64,000 nucleotides of DNA, taken from NCBI GenBank assembly GCA_017495165.1, contig JAFEII010000009.1, positions 89,781-153,780 of the forward strand. The letters run 5' to 3'. A program made the position numbers and the translations under genes. Below, one piece after another: positions 16,166-24,986 of the stretch. Source of the DNA: Hydromonas sp. GTDB taxonomy: Bacteria; Pseudomonadota; Gammaproteobacteria; Burkholderiales; Burkholderiaceae. How positions within the stretch are numbered: position 1 is the first letter of the stretch; every line of letters begins with the position of its first letter. Below the pieces are notes generated by a model. It saw nothing but the letters and a program-made list of their open reading frames with translations. It did not search any database and was not told the DNA's origin.

Positions 16166-16242
16166 CCCCGCATAAGCCGTAGCCTGCCATGAGCGCAGCG
16201 AATCGCAGGGTTGTTCGTCACAGGCTACGTGGGCTACGCGCT
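16166..16242. repeat. Palindromic intergenic repeat, shortened copy B
   Basis: Positions 16166-16212 are identical to 15466-15512 and 16221-16242 are identical to 15556-15577. The middle of copy A, about 43 bp, is replaced by 8 bp, so most of the hairpin is lost and only an 8-bp GTAGCCTG/CAGGCTAC stem remains. Confidence 0.85.
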
Positions 16243-16283
16243 TCGCAGCCTGTATGCCAAACCTGATGGGGTCAAGCGTTGAA

Positions 16284-17276
16284 TTAAACACTTGTCTTTG
16301 CATGCGCATCAATAAATGCCACAAACTCAACAGGCAATTCGCTCCTTAAACTCAACACCTCGCCTGTGGCGGGGTGTTTGATTTTGAGCTCTTGCGCGTG
16401 TAAAAACATGCGTGTGTGTTTTTGTTTGGCCAGCTGTTTGTTAAGCTCAAAATCACCATATTTTTCATCGCCCACAATGCAATGCCCCAAAAATGCGCTG
16501 TGTACGCGAATTTGATGGGTGCGGCCTGTGTAGATTTTGACCCGAACGGCGGTGTAGTCTTGCAAAATTTGGTCAACATTAAAGCGAGAATGTGATGGTT
16601 GTCCGCCATCTTGTACCTGTACGCGCCGCTCGCCCGATGGCGTGAGGTATTTGTACAAAGGTGCTTTGACGTGGGTTTCTTTCTCGGCAAGCTCGCCCTT
16701 TAAAATCGCGTAGTATCGCTTGTCCATGTGGCCAGCGCGAATTTGCTCATGCATAAAAACCAGCGCACTGCGTTTTTTGGCCAAAATCAGCAGGCCTGAG
16801 GTTTCGCGATCAAGCCGATGGACGAGTTCTAAAAATTTCTGATGTGGATACGCCGCACGCAATTGCTCAATTACGCCAAATGAAATCCCCGAGCCGCCAT
16901 GAACCGCCAGTCCTGCGGGTTTGTTAATGACCAATAAATAATCATCTTCAAACACCACAGGCAACGTCACTGCGCGACTTTTTGGGACGGCGTTTAACGT
17001 AGGTTCTGCCACGCGCACGGGCGGAATGCGCACCATGTCACCCAAAGCAAGTTTGTATTCGGCATCCACGCGCCCTTTGTTAACGCGCACCTCGCCTTTG
17101 CGAATGACGCGGTACACCCAAGTTTTGGGTACGCCTTTGCAGATGCGTAATAAAAAATTATCCAGCCGTTGGCCGGCATCGTCGTCTGTGACCGTGTATA
17201 GACGCACTGCGACTTCAGGCTGCGTTTGCGCTTGATGTGGTTTTTTTTGCTGAAATGTCTTGCGTAAGTCGTTCAT
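16284..17276 (-). CDS. rluC: 23S rRNA pseudouridine synthase, RluC type
   Basis: 330 residues from the ATG at 17276, chosen because it begins MNDLRKTFQQK as a normal short N-terminus; the open frame upstream runs into the divergent rne leader. An N-terminal S4 RNA-binding domain (about residues 30-95, RLDNFLLRICKGVPKTW) is followed by the RluA-family catalytic domain with the aspartate in HRLDRETSG. It converts uridines 955, 2504 and 2580 of 23S rRNA in E. coli. It is divergent from rne, an arrangement common in proteobacteria. Confidence 0.9.
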   Translation of the reverse strand: MNDLRKTFQQKKPHQAQTQPEVAVRLYTVTDDDAGQRLDNFLLRICKGVPKTWVYRVIRKGEVRVNKGRVDAEYKLALGDMVRIPPVRVAEPTLNAVPKSRAVTLPVVFEDDYLLVINKPAGLAVHGGSGISFGVIEQLRAAYPHQKFLELVHRLDRETSGLLILAKKRSALVFMHEQIRAGHMDKRYYAILKGELAEKETHVKAPLYKYLTPSGERRVQVQDGGQPSHSRFNVDQILQDYTAVRVKIYTGRTHQIRVHSAFLGHCIVGDEKYGDFELNKQLAKQKHTRMFLHAQELKIKHPATGEVLSLRSELPVEFVAFIDAHAKTSV

Positions 17277-17287
17277 TTTGTTATAAT
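17260..17287 (+). promoter_or_regulatory. Candidate extended -10 promoter for rne
   Basis: TTGCGT (17260-17265), 16 nt, TATAAT (17282-17287) with an extended -10 TG at 17279-17280. The -35 lies inside the first codons of rluC. If used, the rne transcript would have a 5' leader of about 640 nt. Confidence 0.5.
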
Positions 17288-17289
17288 TT

Positions 17290-17933
17290 CGAGGCTGTTT
17301 TTTAGTCGTTCGCAAAAGTAGCTTTAAGATAAAGCCTAACGCCATTGGGCGGTTCGCGGGCACAAAGATTATCAAACGGCATTGTACAGGTTTAACCGAT
17401 TTTCCCCTATGTGTTTTGACGCTCAAACAGCGCCTTAACACGCAAAAAACGGATGTTCACACATTGATTTTGCGGGTACGCGCGAACGGCGCTGCTCGGA
17501 TTTGAATGTGGACACAAAAGAAATAGAGACGAAGAATTAAGGTTGGTTGCGGCAAGTAATATTTGCGGCGGCCAATCAGCAAGGTGCAACTCCTTGCCGT
17601 TGACGGCGCGTCAAAACAAAAATGCGCCGCTCAATATTAGTGACATACTGCGTGTGATAACACAAAAAACACACGTTTTTCAAACCAGTCGTGGCTTTTA
17701 CGAATGCGCGTGCTTGCATTTAAACGCGTTTACCCCTGTACACACGGGTCAAGACCGCTGTTGCGTTTAACTGAAATTTAAGTATTAATTGATTTTTGGC
17801 GTTTTTAACAAACGTTCCGCCGCGCACTCTATGCGTTGTGATTTCTTCTCTATACTCCTTTGCGTCTCGAACATGGCTGGCAACGCTGATAGTTGCCGCA
17901 TTATGCGCAGACAACGTCTGCAAAGGAAACTCC
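17290..17933 (+). promoter_or_regulatory. Long untranslated leader of rne
   Basis: About 640 bp without a credible gene between the rluC start and the rne start. Short hairpins are present, for example AAGGTGCAACTCCTT near 17580. In E. coli the 361-nt rne leader folds into structures that RNase E itself senses to control its own mRNA. The position and length here fit a similar feedback leader, but I cannot match individual structures. Confidence 0.45.
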
Positions 17934-20630
17934 ATGAAACGCATGTTAATTAACGCAACACACTCAGAAGAGTTGCGCGTCGCGATTGTTGATGGTCAAA
18001 AACTCATCGACATCGACATTGAAACCGAAGGGCGCGAACAGCGCAAAGGCAATATTTATAAAGCATTGGTCACGCGTGTTGAACCGTCGCTTGAAGCCTG
18101 TTTTGTCAATTATGGCGAAGAACGCCATGGTTTTTTACCATTTAAAGAAATCGAACGCAGCTATTTCAAGGCTGGCGTAGATGCACGGACTGCGCGCATT
18201 CAAGACGCGATTGTTGAAGGCCAAGAGCTGATTATTCAGGTCGAAAAAGAAGAGCGCGGCAACAAAGGTGCGGCTTTGACCACGTTTGTCTCATTGGCAG
18301 GGCGCTACATCGTGTTGATGCCAAACAACCCGCGTGGCGGCGGCGTGTCGCGCCGCATCGAAGGCGAAGAACGTCAAGAGTTGCGCGAAGCCATGAGCGC
18401 ACTCGAAATTCCACAAGGCATGAGCATCATTGCCCGCACCGCAGGTATTGGCCGCTCATCAGAAGAATTGCAGCATGATATGGATTACTTGCTGCGTCTG
18501 TGGGGCGCGATTGATGGCGCAGCAACGCCGTCATTTGATGGCGCTGGCGCACGTCAAAATCCAGCACCATTTTTAGTCGTTGAAGAGTCGAGCTTAGAGA
18601 TTCGTGCGATTCGTGACTATTTTTCCCCCGATATTGGCGAAATTTTAATCGACAATGCCGCTATTGCCGAGCAAGCGCGCAGCTTTATGGAACACGTGAT
18701 GCCGCACATGGCAAACCGCGTCAAACACTATGTTGACGACGTGCCTTTGTATTCGCGCTTCCAAATTGAACACCAAATCGAAACCGCGTATTCGCGCACC
18801 GTACCGTTGCCATCAGGCGGCGCAATTGTGATTGACCACACCGAAGCTTTGGTTTCTGTTGACGTCAACAGCGCACGCGCCACACGCGGCACAGACATTG
18901 AAGACACCGCATTTCGCACCAACTGCGAGGCGGCGGAAGAGGTTGCACGTCAATTGCGTCTGCGTGATTTGGGCGGCTTGATTGTGATTGATTTCATCGA
19001 CATGGAATCGACCAAAAACCAGCGTGAAGTCGAGGCACGCCTCAAAGACGCGTTGCATTACGACCGCGCCCGCGTTCAAATGGGTAAAATTTCACGTTTT
19101 GGCTTGATGGAACTCTCACGCCAACGCCTGCGCCCATCATTGTCCGAAGGCTCGCACACCACGTGCCCGCGCTGTAACGGCACGGGCGGGATTCGCGACA
19201 TCGAGTCATCAGCATTGCATATTTTGCGCATCGTGCAAGAAGAAGCCATGAAAGAGCAAACTGCCGAGCTTAAAGTGCAAGTGCCTGTTGACGTGTCTTC
19301 TTATTTATTGAATGAAAAACGCGCTGAAATTCACCATTTAGAAGCGCGCACCAAAACCAAAATCGTTTTGATTCCAAACAAATATTTGGAAACCCCGCAT
19401 TACAAAATCGACCGTCTGCGTCAAGATGATGAGCGTTTAGACGTGGTTCAGGCGAGTTATGACCAAGTTGAGAAACCGTCAGAAGACGTTGATTACGCAA
19501 AGAAAGAATCAGCCAACAAGCAAACGCCAGTGGTGAAAGGCGTTGTCCCAGCCAGCCCTGCGCCAATGCCCGTTGAAAAAACAGCCGTTGCTGCGGTCGC
19601 GCCAAAGATGGGCTTATTCGCCAAAATTAAATCATGGTTTGGCGGCGCAGCGCCAGCCGTGGTGGTTGAGCATGAAGTCAAAAAGCCCGCAAGCCGTAAC
19701 GCCAATTCACGCAATGCGCATAACAACCGCAATCGCGCCGATGAGCGTGGCGGGCGCGCAAATGAGCGCCGTCGCAACAACAATCGAGGTGAGCGCAAAG
19801 ATGACGCAGCAGCAACCACCGCCGATGCGCCGCGCAAGGATGCAACAGAGGGGCGCCGTCCAAATAACCGCACGCAGGTCAAAGACGTGGCGGACAAAGC
19901 GGTTGAAGTGACAGTTGAGACCAAGCAAACTGAAGCGCGCGAACCGCGCCAGCCGCGTGCGCCACGCCCATCGCGCAACCGAAATGAGCGTAAAGAGCCT
20001 GCGGCACAAGCGCCTGTTGAGTCTGAAGTCGTTGCGTTGATTGCGCCAACTGTTGAGCAAGCTGTTGAGCAAACGCCAGCCTTGGTTCAAAACAACGTGC
20101 AAGCAGATGATGTTGTCGCTGCGCCAACCGAGCAGCCACGCGAGAAACGTGAACGCCGCAGTCGTGGTGGTCGCGACCGTCGTGAACGTCGTGAGCGCCG
20201 TGAAGGTACTGCAAATGATGGTGCGCCAGAAATGAGCGCCAGCGCGAATACAGTGTCGCACCTGATGGTGGCGGATACGGCTTTAGACCACACGCCGATT
20301 GTGATTCAAGTGAGCGCGCCAGTCACCAGTGCCGCACAGGTTGAGGTATCTGCACCCCCCGCAGCCAAACCAGCCGCACAACCCGTTGTTGAAAAAACGG
20401 CTGAGAAAGCTGTGGCGCCAGTTGCACCGGTTGCATCAGTTGCACCAGTTGCTCCAGCCAAGCCTCTGACGCAAACACTCAATGACGCCGGTCTGGAGTT
20501 GGTACAAACCATTGCGAGCGACACGCCATACACCATGGCCGCACCTGTGCGTAGTCACCCACCACGTGAGCGTAAGCAGCGTGTGGTATTAGAAGAAGCG
20601 CCTTTACAAATTGTTGAGACGCAAAACTAA
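17934..20630 (+). CDS. rne: Ribonuclease E
   Basis: 898 residues from the ATG at 17934 after AAAGGA. The N-terminal catalytic half has the S1 domain (about residues 38-120), the 5' sensor, the DNase I-like region with VSVDVNSARATRG and DFIDM, and the zinc-link CPRCNGTGG. After about residue 520 the protein is low complexity: MGLFAKIKSWFGG at about 559 resembles the amphipathic membrane-targeting helix of E. coli RNase E, followed by arginine-rich RNA-binding segments and Ala/Pro/Val-rich linkers. The end is marked by VRSHPPRERKQRVVLEEAPL. It starts mRNA decay and processes rRNA and tRNA. A terminator follows directly. Confidence 0.93.
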   Translation: MKRMLINATHSEELRVAIVDGQKLIDIDIETEGREQRKGNIYKALVTRVEPSLEACFVNYGEERHGFLPFKEIERSYFKAGVDARTARIQDAIVEGQELIIQVEKEERGNKGAALTTFVSLAGRYIVLMPNNPRGGGVSRRIEGEERQELREAMSALEIPQGMSIIARTAGIGRSSEELQHDMDYLLRLWGAIDGAATPSFDGAGARQNPAPFLVVEESSLEIRAIRDYFSPDIGEILIDNAAIAEQARSFMEHVMPHMANRVKHYVDDVPLYSRFQIEHQIETAYSRTVPLPSGGAIVIDHTEALVSVDVNSARATRGTDIEDTAFRTNCEAAEEVARQLRLRDLGGLIVIDFIDMESTKNQREVEARLKDALHYDRARVQMGKISRFGLMELSRQRLRPSLSEGSHTTCPRCNGTGGIRDIESSALHILRIVQEEAMKEQTAELKVQVPVDVSSYLLNEKRAEIHHLEARTKTKIVLIPNKYLETPHYKIDRLRQDDERLDVVQASYDQVEKPSEDVDYAKKESANKQTPVVKGVVPASPAPMPVEKTAVAAVAPKMGLFAKIKSWFGGAAPAVVVEHEVKKPASRNANSRNAHNNRNRADERGGRANERRRNNNRGERKDDAAATTADAPRKDATEGRRPNNRTQVKDVADKAVEVTVETKQTEAREPRQPRAPRPSRNRNERKEPAAQAPVESEVVALIAPTVEQAVEQTPALVQNNVQADDVVAAPTEQPREKRERRSRGGRDRRERRERREGTANDGAPEMSASANTVSHLMVADTALDHTPIVIQVSAPVTSAAQVEVSAPPAAKPAAQPVVEKTAEKAVAPVAPVASVAPVAPAKPLTQTLNDAGLELVQTIASDTPYTMAAPVRSHPPRERKQRVVLEEAPLQIVETQN

Positions 20631-20654
20631 CCACAAGCATTGCAAGTAAAAAAT

Positions 20655-20686
20655 AAAAAAACGCACATCATTGTGCGTTTTTTTAT
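20655..20686 (+). terminator. Terminator after rne
   Basis: AAAAAACGCACA and TGTGCGTTTTTT form a 12-bp stem with a 4-nt loop and a T run. Confidence 0.85.
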
Positions 20687-20717
20687 TGGGCGTGGGTTGA
20701 ATTGGCTTTTTTAAACA

Positions 20718-20891
20718 ATGCCATCTGAATCAGGCACATGGCAGAGTGGTGTTCGCCAAAAATCTGCAGTCATTTCTCTCGATTCTGATTTGCTGCAAGC
20801 ATGGTGCGAATTATACGACCCAGCATTAGAGAACAAGATCGCACGTGGTTTACCCTTTCACCTCTTTATTAGGCACTTTCACGAAAAATAA
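20718..20891 (+). CDS. Small ORF of 57 residues with its own downstream hairpin
   Basis: ATG at 20718 to TAA at 20889-20891, with an in-frame TAA just upstream of the ATG. The product begins MPSESGTWQSGVRQ, has a central acidic stretch (SLDSDLLQAWCELYDPALEN) and ends with LPFHLFIRHFHEK. The composition looks protein-like rather than random. A perfect 16-bp hairpin begins at its stop codon. No good Shine-Dalgarno is visible, so the start is uncertain and it could be a remnant of a longer gene. I do not recognise a family. Confidence 0.4.
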   Translation: MPSESGTWQSGVRQKSAVISLDSDLLQAWCELYDPALENKIARGLPFHLFIRHFHEK

Positions 20892-20930
20892 AAATCGCGT
20901 CAAAGGGAATATCCTTTGACGCGATTTTAA
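20891..20930. terminator. Strong bidirectional hairpin
   Basis: AAAATCGCGTCAAAGG (20891-20906) pairs perfectly with CCTTTGACGCGATTTT (20913-20928) around a 6-nt loop. The A- and T-rich ends make it a terminator in both directions, for the small ORF on the plus strand and for the minus-strand gene ending at 21031. Confidence 0.8.
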
Positions 20931-21030
20931 AGTAGCCATCCCGACTCTAATTTGGCTTATGAACAATTTTTACGGTTTTGCACCGTGAATGTAACAACAA
21001 AAACGTCATTTGCCCGCGGGTAATGGCACG

Positions 21031-21622
21031 TTACTTGGACGCTGCTTCAATCTCAATTGCAACGGCCTCTGTAATGATGGCATTGACCTCATCCCCTACT
21101 TTCACCTTGTCCAAATCAATTTCCTGAGGCACATCAATTGTGACCGTCTTATGTGCGCCACGCAAAGTCACGTTGCGCTCTTTTCGATTGACAGCTTTAA
21201 CAATTGCTCTTATTTCTGTCTGATGGGCTTCAAGTGCGCCTGGCTTTTGACCTAGCTCTGCAGTTGCAGCATCCGAGTGTTCAGTACGCTGAGGCACACC
21301 TGCACGTTTATTAACAGGAACTAAAGTCAAAACAACCCCTTTGACGTAACGAACGACCAAATTGTCACCCAGTTTAATTTGGTCAAAATTTCTAATCTCT
21401 TCCGAGGCGTTCAAATCGTACTTATCACCATTTTCAGTTTGAACAGTCAAGTGACGTTTCTTTTTATCAATTTTGATGACTTTGGCGCTTAATTTAACTT
21501 CAAGCACTTCACCTTTGCTGTTATCGGCCGATACGGTATGTGCAGGTGTTTGGGCTTGCACGTAATTGAAAGAGCCTGCCATAAATAAAGCAGCAAACAA
21601 AGCAAGGGATTTTTTTTTTCAT
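21031..21622 (-). CDS. Uncharacterised secreted protein; start separated by a homopolymer frameshift
   Basis: The ATG at 21622 follows GGAG and is followed by ten A (21619-21610 on the plus strand as T10). With nine A the frame would read MKKKSLALFAALFMAGSFNYVQA, a classic signal peptide joined to the long frame; with ten A the start is out of frame. The mature part, about 170 residues, holds two similar beta-rich segments, KVIKIDKKKRHLTVQTENG and IVKAVNRKERNVTLRGAHK, each followed by a 'D/KIKLGD' or 'KVKVGD' turn, suggesting a duplicated OB-like or barrel-like domain. Function unknown. Either slippage, phase variation or a sequencing error explains the break. Confidence 0.7.
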
Positions 21623-21987
21623 AAACATCTCCAATTTCTAAAAGGTTAAAATTATAATTAGCACTCAAGCATGTCATTCAAAAAAGAATGAACTGTAAGA
21701 ATTAATGCTCAAATGCTCCTAATTATATAACTACATGAGACCTTTGCACAACAAAGTAAAAGCCACTTTGTTGTGATAATAGAGGGCAAAGGGCAAGCAA
21801 ATGACCAAATACACGGCCAAAAATGCTGGCGCAAAGACGTGGGGCTGTTCTAAAAATCGCCTTTAGCGTATTAAATTACGTCAGGAGTTGGCCTGCGTAA
21901 ATTAATTCAAATCGAGAGGCTGGGGGTTCATGTTTTTGGCGAATACCATAGCTTAAAAATGTGCAGCGCTTTGTTCAATCGGCTTGT
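21623..21987. other. Gene-free stretch with possible insertion-sequence debris
   Basis: 365 bp without a clear gene. It holds the 15-mer GAGACCTTTGCACAA (21736-21750), which recurs inverted at 15603-15617 and looks like the terminal repeat of an IS5-type element. A 22-residue frame after ATG 21801 (MTKYTAKNAGAKTWGCSKN...) ends quickly and is not matched to anything I know. Confidence 0.35.
21746..21774. repeat. Hairpin related to the one at 14549
   Basis: CACAACAAAGT and ACTTTGTTGTG pair perfectly over 11 bp around a 7-nt loop. The arms extend those at 14549-14574. Confidence 0.6.
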
Positions 21988-23040
21988 TCAAATGGAGAAC
22001 AAATGGTTGATTAAGTCTTGTACAGGCTTTGGTGTGCCAAAATCGGCTTGGTTTTCTGATGCAATCCATACGCCAGCACGATTTTTAGAAAAAGTAAGCG
22101 CTTCCTCGCTCGATACATCAATCAACCAAGGCTCAATTTTGAGCAAGCGGTGCGTGAGCTTGTGCGACATGGCAGGCAGCGCTTTTGGCTGAGCCGCATG
22201 CATGTGTGCCGCGTTTTCAGGAAAAGCATACATTTGCGCCCAAATGCCCGCAGCGGGGCGCGGCTCAAGCCACAGGCGCCCATTGTGACGGTAGATAAAA
22301 AAAGTAAGGTGAACGATTGGCACAATGGTTTTGGCTTTTTTGCGCGGCAAATCTGCAACCAAGCCCCGCGCCAAAGCGGCGCATTCGTTTTGTAATGGGC
22401 ACGCGTGGCACAGCGTCTTACTGCGTGAACAAAGGCTTGCGCCCAAATCCATCAAGCCCTGCGTGTAAGACTTCAGCCCAGCCGCCAAATTCATATCCAA
22501 GGCTTTTGCATCCGCTGCATTAAATAACTCACGTTGCGCGATGCCCCAAAGCCATTTGTCGTTGGCCGCGCTCGGCGCAGCATCAACCCCGAATCTGCGC
22601 GACAACACGCGTTTGACATTGCCGTCCAATATCGCGGCAGATGCACCGTAAGCAAACACGGCAATTGCGGCAGCGGTAGACGCACCAATTCCTTTCAGAG
22701 TGATCAACTGCTCGGGGCGTTCAGGAAAGCGGCCTTGCCATTGGGAGGCCACCGTTTGGGCGCAATGATGCAGGTTTCTGGCGCGGCTGTAATAACCCAG
22801 TCCCGCCCAAAGTGCCAGCACTTGGTCAAGCGGCGCAGCGGCAAGCGCATTGACGTCAGGGAAATGCTGTAAAAAATTGGCGTAATAGGTTTTCACCGTG
22901 GCCACTTGGGTTTGTTGCAGCATAATTTCGCTGAGCCAAATTTTGTAAGCGTCCGTGGTGTTTTGCCATGGCAAATCATGGCGGCCAAATTGGCGCTGCC
23001 ATTGCACAATATGTGCGGCGAAATTGGATTTTTTAGGCAT
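21988..23040 (-). CDS. mutY: A/G-specific adenine DNA glycosylase
   Basis: 350 residues from the ATG at 23040; the start overlaps the mutM 3' end by 8 nt. The helix-hairpin-helix is LKGIGASTAAAIAVFAYG, followed by the catalytic aspartate in LDGNVKRVLSR. The iron-sulfur ligands are visible as C-x6-C-x2-C-x5-C in CSRSKTLCHACPLQNEC. The C-terminal NUDIX-like domain recognises 8-oxoguanine (residues about 240-350). It removes adenine mispaired with 8-oxoG, and cotranscription with mutM pairs the two arms of the GO repair system. Confidence 0.95.
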   Translation of the reverse strand: MPKKSNFAAHIVQWQRQFGRHDLPWQNTTDAYKIWLSEIMLQQTQVATVKTYYANFLQHFPDVNALAAAPLDQVLALWAGLGYYSRARNLHHCAQTVASQWQGRFPERPEQLITLKGIGASTAAAIAVFAYGASAAILDGNVKRVLSRRFGVDAAPSAANDKWLWGIAQRELFNAADAKALDMNLAAGLKSYTQGLMDLGASLCSRSKTLCHACPLQNECAALARGLVADLPRKKAKTIVPIVHLTFFIYRHNGRLWLEPRPAAGIWAQMYAFPENAAHMHAAQPKALPAMSHKLTHRLLKIEPWLIDVSSEEALTFSKNRAGVWIASENQADFGTPKPVQDLINHLFSI

Positions 23041-23890
23041 GAATCGCTTTAGAGGCTGGTTGACAAACTGGGCAAAAAAACGTGGCGCGTTGGCCTTGAA
23101 CCATTCGCATAATGGGTGCAGCGCATGCGTGGCATGGTGCGCCTGTGCGGCCATACACGTTGTAATGCATCTGAAAATACCCGCTGGCGCCATCACTGTT
23201 CACAAAGTCTTTGAGCGTGCTGCCGCCCTGAGCAATCGCTTCTTGAAGCAGGTGCTTAATCTGTACCGCCAATTGCTCGCATTGCGCGCGGGTTAAATCA
23301 GCGCAGGCAGTTTCGGGGTGGATTTTGCAACGAAACAACACCTCGCAGGCGTAAATATTGCCCACACCCACCACCATATCGCCCGACAGCAAACCCTGTT
23401 TAATCGACATTTTGCGCGTGCGGCAGCGTGCAAGCAAATGCGCGCCCGTAAACAATGCATCAAATGGCTCAATCCCCAACTGAATCAAACGCGGATGCTG
23501 TAAATAATCGCCATCGCGCACATCATGCCAATGCACAGAGCCAAAGCGGCGCGGGTCATGATAGCGCAACACGCAGTCATCAAATACCCAATCGATGTGG
23601 TCGTGCTTTTGGGGCGCAGCATCCAGCGACGCAATCCGCAAACTGCCAGACATGCCAAGATGAATCATCAAAACGCCGCTCGCGCCATCATGGCACAGGC
23701 AATGCACCAACAAGTATTTGCCACGCCGTGACGTATGCGTTATCAGCGCATTGTGCAAAATTTTGGCAAGTTTTGGCTCAACAGGCCAGCGCAACGACGG
23801 ATTGCGCACCTCAACACTGCGCACGGTTTTGTGCGTAATGTGTGGGCTAATCCCAAGGCGGGCAACTTCAACTTCGGGTAATTCGGGCAT
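23033..23890 (-). CDS. mutM: Formamidopyrimidine-DNA glycosylase
   Basis: 285 residues from the ATG at 23890, giving the invariant start MPELPEVE with the catalytic proline 2 and glutamate 3. A zinc finger near the C-terminus has cysteines as C-x2-C-x16-C-x2-C (CHAC...CPVC). It excises 8-oxoguanine and ring-opened purines from DNA. The stop overlaps the mutY start, so the two repair enzymes are translationally coupled. It is divergent from the TPR gene at 23964. Confidence 0.95.
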   Translation of the reverse strand: MPELPEVEVARLGISPHITHKTVRSVEVRNPSLRWPVEPKLAKILHNALITHTSRRGKYLLVHCLCHDGASGVLMIHLGMSGSLRIASLDAAPQKHDHIDWVFDDCVLRYHDPRRFGSVHWHDVRDGDYLQHPRLIQLGIEPFDALFTGAHLLARCRTRKMSIKQGLLSGDMVVGVGNIYACEVLFRCKIHPETACADLTRAQCEQLAVQIKHLLQEAIAQGGSTLKDFVNSDGASGYFQMHYNVYGRTGAPCHACAAPIMRMVQGQRATFFCPVCQPASKAIHA

Positions 23891-23963
23891 AATCGACTCA
23901 TAAATTGTTACAATGTGACCAACAAGGCTTGGCCTAACTTTAAAATCATACAGGAATTTAAAA

Positions 23964-24986
23964 ATGTTCAAAAGCACGTCAAAAATCACGCTAAAAAGCA
24001 CGTCGCATCGCATCAATATTATTTCGGGGCTCTGCGCCGTTTTTTTTGCGGCAGCGCCCGCAGCATACGCGCAAAATGCCCCAGAAATTGTCAAACAAGA
24101 CCCAAGCGTGGAACAAACCGCTCAAATCCCACAGCCAGAATACAATTTGCCAAAAGTCAAAACGACCGGCAAAATCGTCTTTGCCAACCTTTTAAGCAAT
24201 GTGGCCGTTGACCGCAATCAGCCCAAAATGGCGTTCCAAGGCTATATGTTTTTGGCTCAAACAACCCGCGACCCGCGCTACGCCGAGCTGGCCTACAAAG
24301 TGGCCGAAATGTCTGGTGACCTAGACGGCGGCATTGTTGCCGCCAAACTCCTAAAAGAAATTGCCCCCAACGCATTGGTTGGCCAAGACCTTATCAACCG
24401 CCTCAAACTGACAGACGCATACGCGCAAATCGACCAGCAAAACTACCGCCCAGCATATGATGCAGCCAAAGCGATTTTGGTTAACGAACCAAAAAACACC
24501 GCAGCATTGTCACTGCTCATGGACGTATCAAATCGGCTCGGTTACGACAAAGAATCCTTGGCAGCAGCCGAAAAATGGCTGGCCTTAGAGCCCAAAAACC
24601 CAGAAGCCATGAACAGTTTGGGCTATTATTTGGCCGACAAAAACATCCGTTTGGCGCAAGCCGAGCAGCTCATAAAAGCCGCGCACGAGCAGCTGCCCAA
24701 TGCCGCGCATGTCTTGGACAGCATGGGCTGGGTTGCCTATCGCCAAGGGCGAATTTCTGAGGCATTGCAATACCTTCAAGCCGCCGTCAACCTAGATGCA
24801 CACCACGATGCGTTGTTGCACTACGGTGAGGTTTTGTGGCAAGCAGGCGAGCAAACTCAAGCCTTGACGCAACTAAAAGCCGCTCGCGCCCTCAACCCCT
24901 TATCCAACGAACTGCGTGACCTACTTGAGCGCTTAAATATTCCATCAGCCAGCCTCAACGCCGAACAACCAACGAAAGCCAAATAA
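23964..24986 (+). CDS. Secreted TPR-repeat protein
   Basis: 340 residues. The N-terminus has a signal peptide (GLCAVFFAAAPAAYAQ, cleavage expected after AYA). The rest is helical with tetratricopeptide units, clearest in PEAMNSLGYYLADKNIRLAQAEQLI and AHVLDSMGWVAYRQGRISEALQYL and the following unit, given here by their boundaries at about residues 210-305. Betaproteobacteria commonly have a TPR protein at this place, before lolB and ispE. Its stop and the lolB start share one base (TAATG), so translation is coupled. A periplasmic assembly role is likely, but no specific function is known. Confidence 0.8.
   Translation: MFKSTSKITLKSTSHRINIISGLCAVFFAAAPAAYAQNAPEIVKQDPSVEQTAQIPQPEYNLPKVKTTGKIVFANLLSNVAVDRNQPKMAFQGYMFLAQTTRDPRYAELAYKVAEMSGDLDGGIVAAKLLKEIAPNALVGQDLINRLKLTDAYAQIDQQNYRPAYDAAKAILVNEPKNTAALSLLMDVSNRLGYDKESLAAAEKWLALEPKNPEAMNSLGYYLADKNIRLAQAEQLIKAAHEQLPNAAHVLDSMGWVAYRQGRISEALQYLQAAVNLDAHHDALLHYGEVLWQAGEQTQALTQLKAARALNPLSNELRDLLERLNIPSASLNAEQPTKAK

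Noticed and set aside
17796..17933. N-terminal extension of RNase E
   Set aside because: RNase E normally begins MKRMLIN, which is at 17934 with a good Shine-Dalgarno.
23455..23838. Plus-strand frame over mutM
   Set aside because: Mirror frame of mutM, rich in His and Arg, no start signal.
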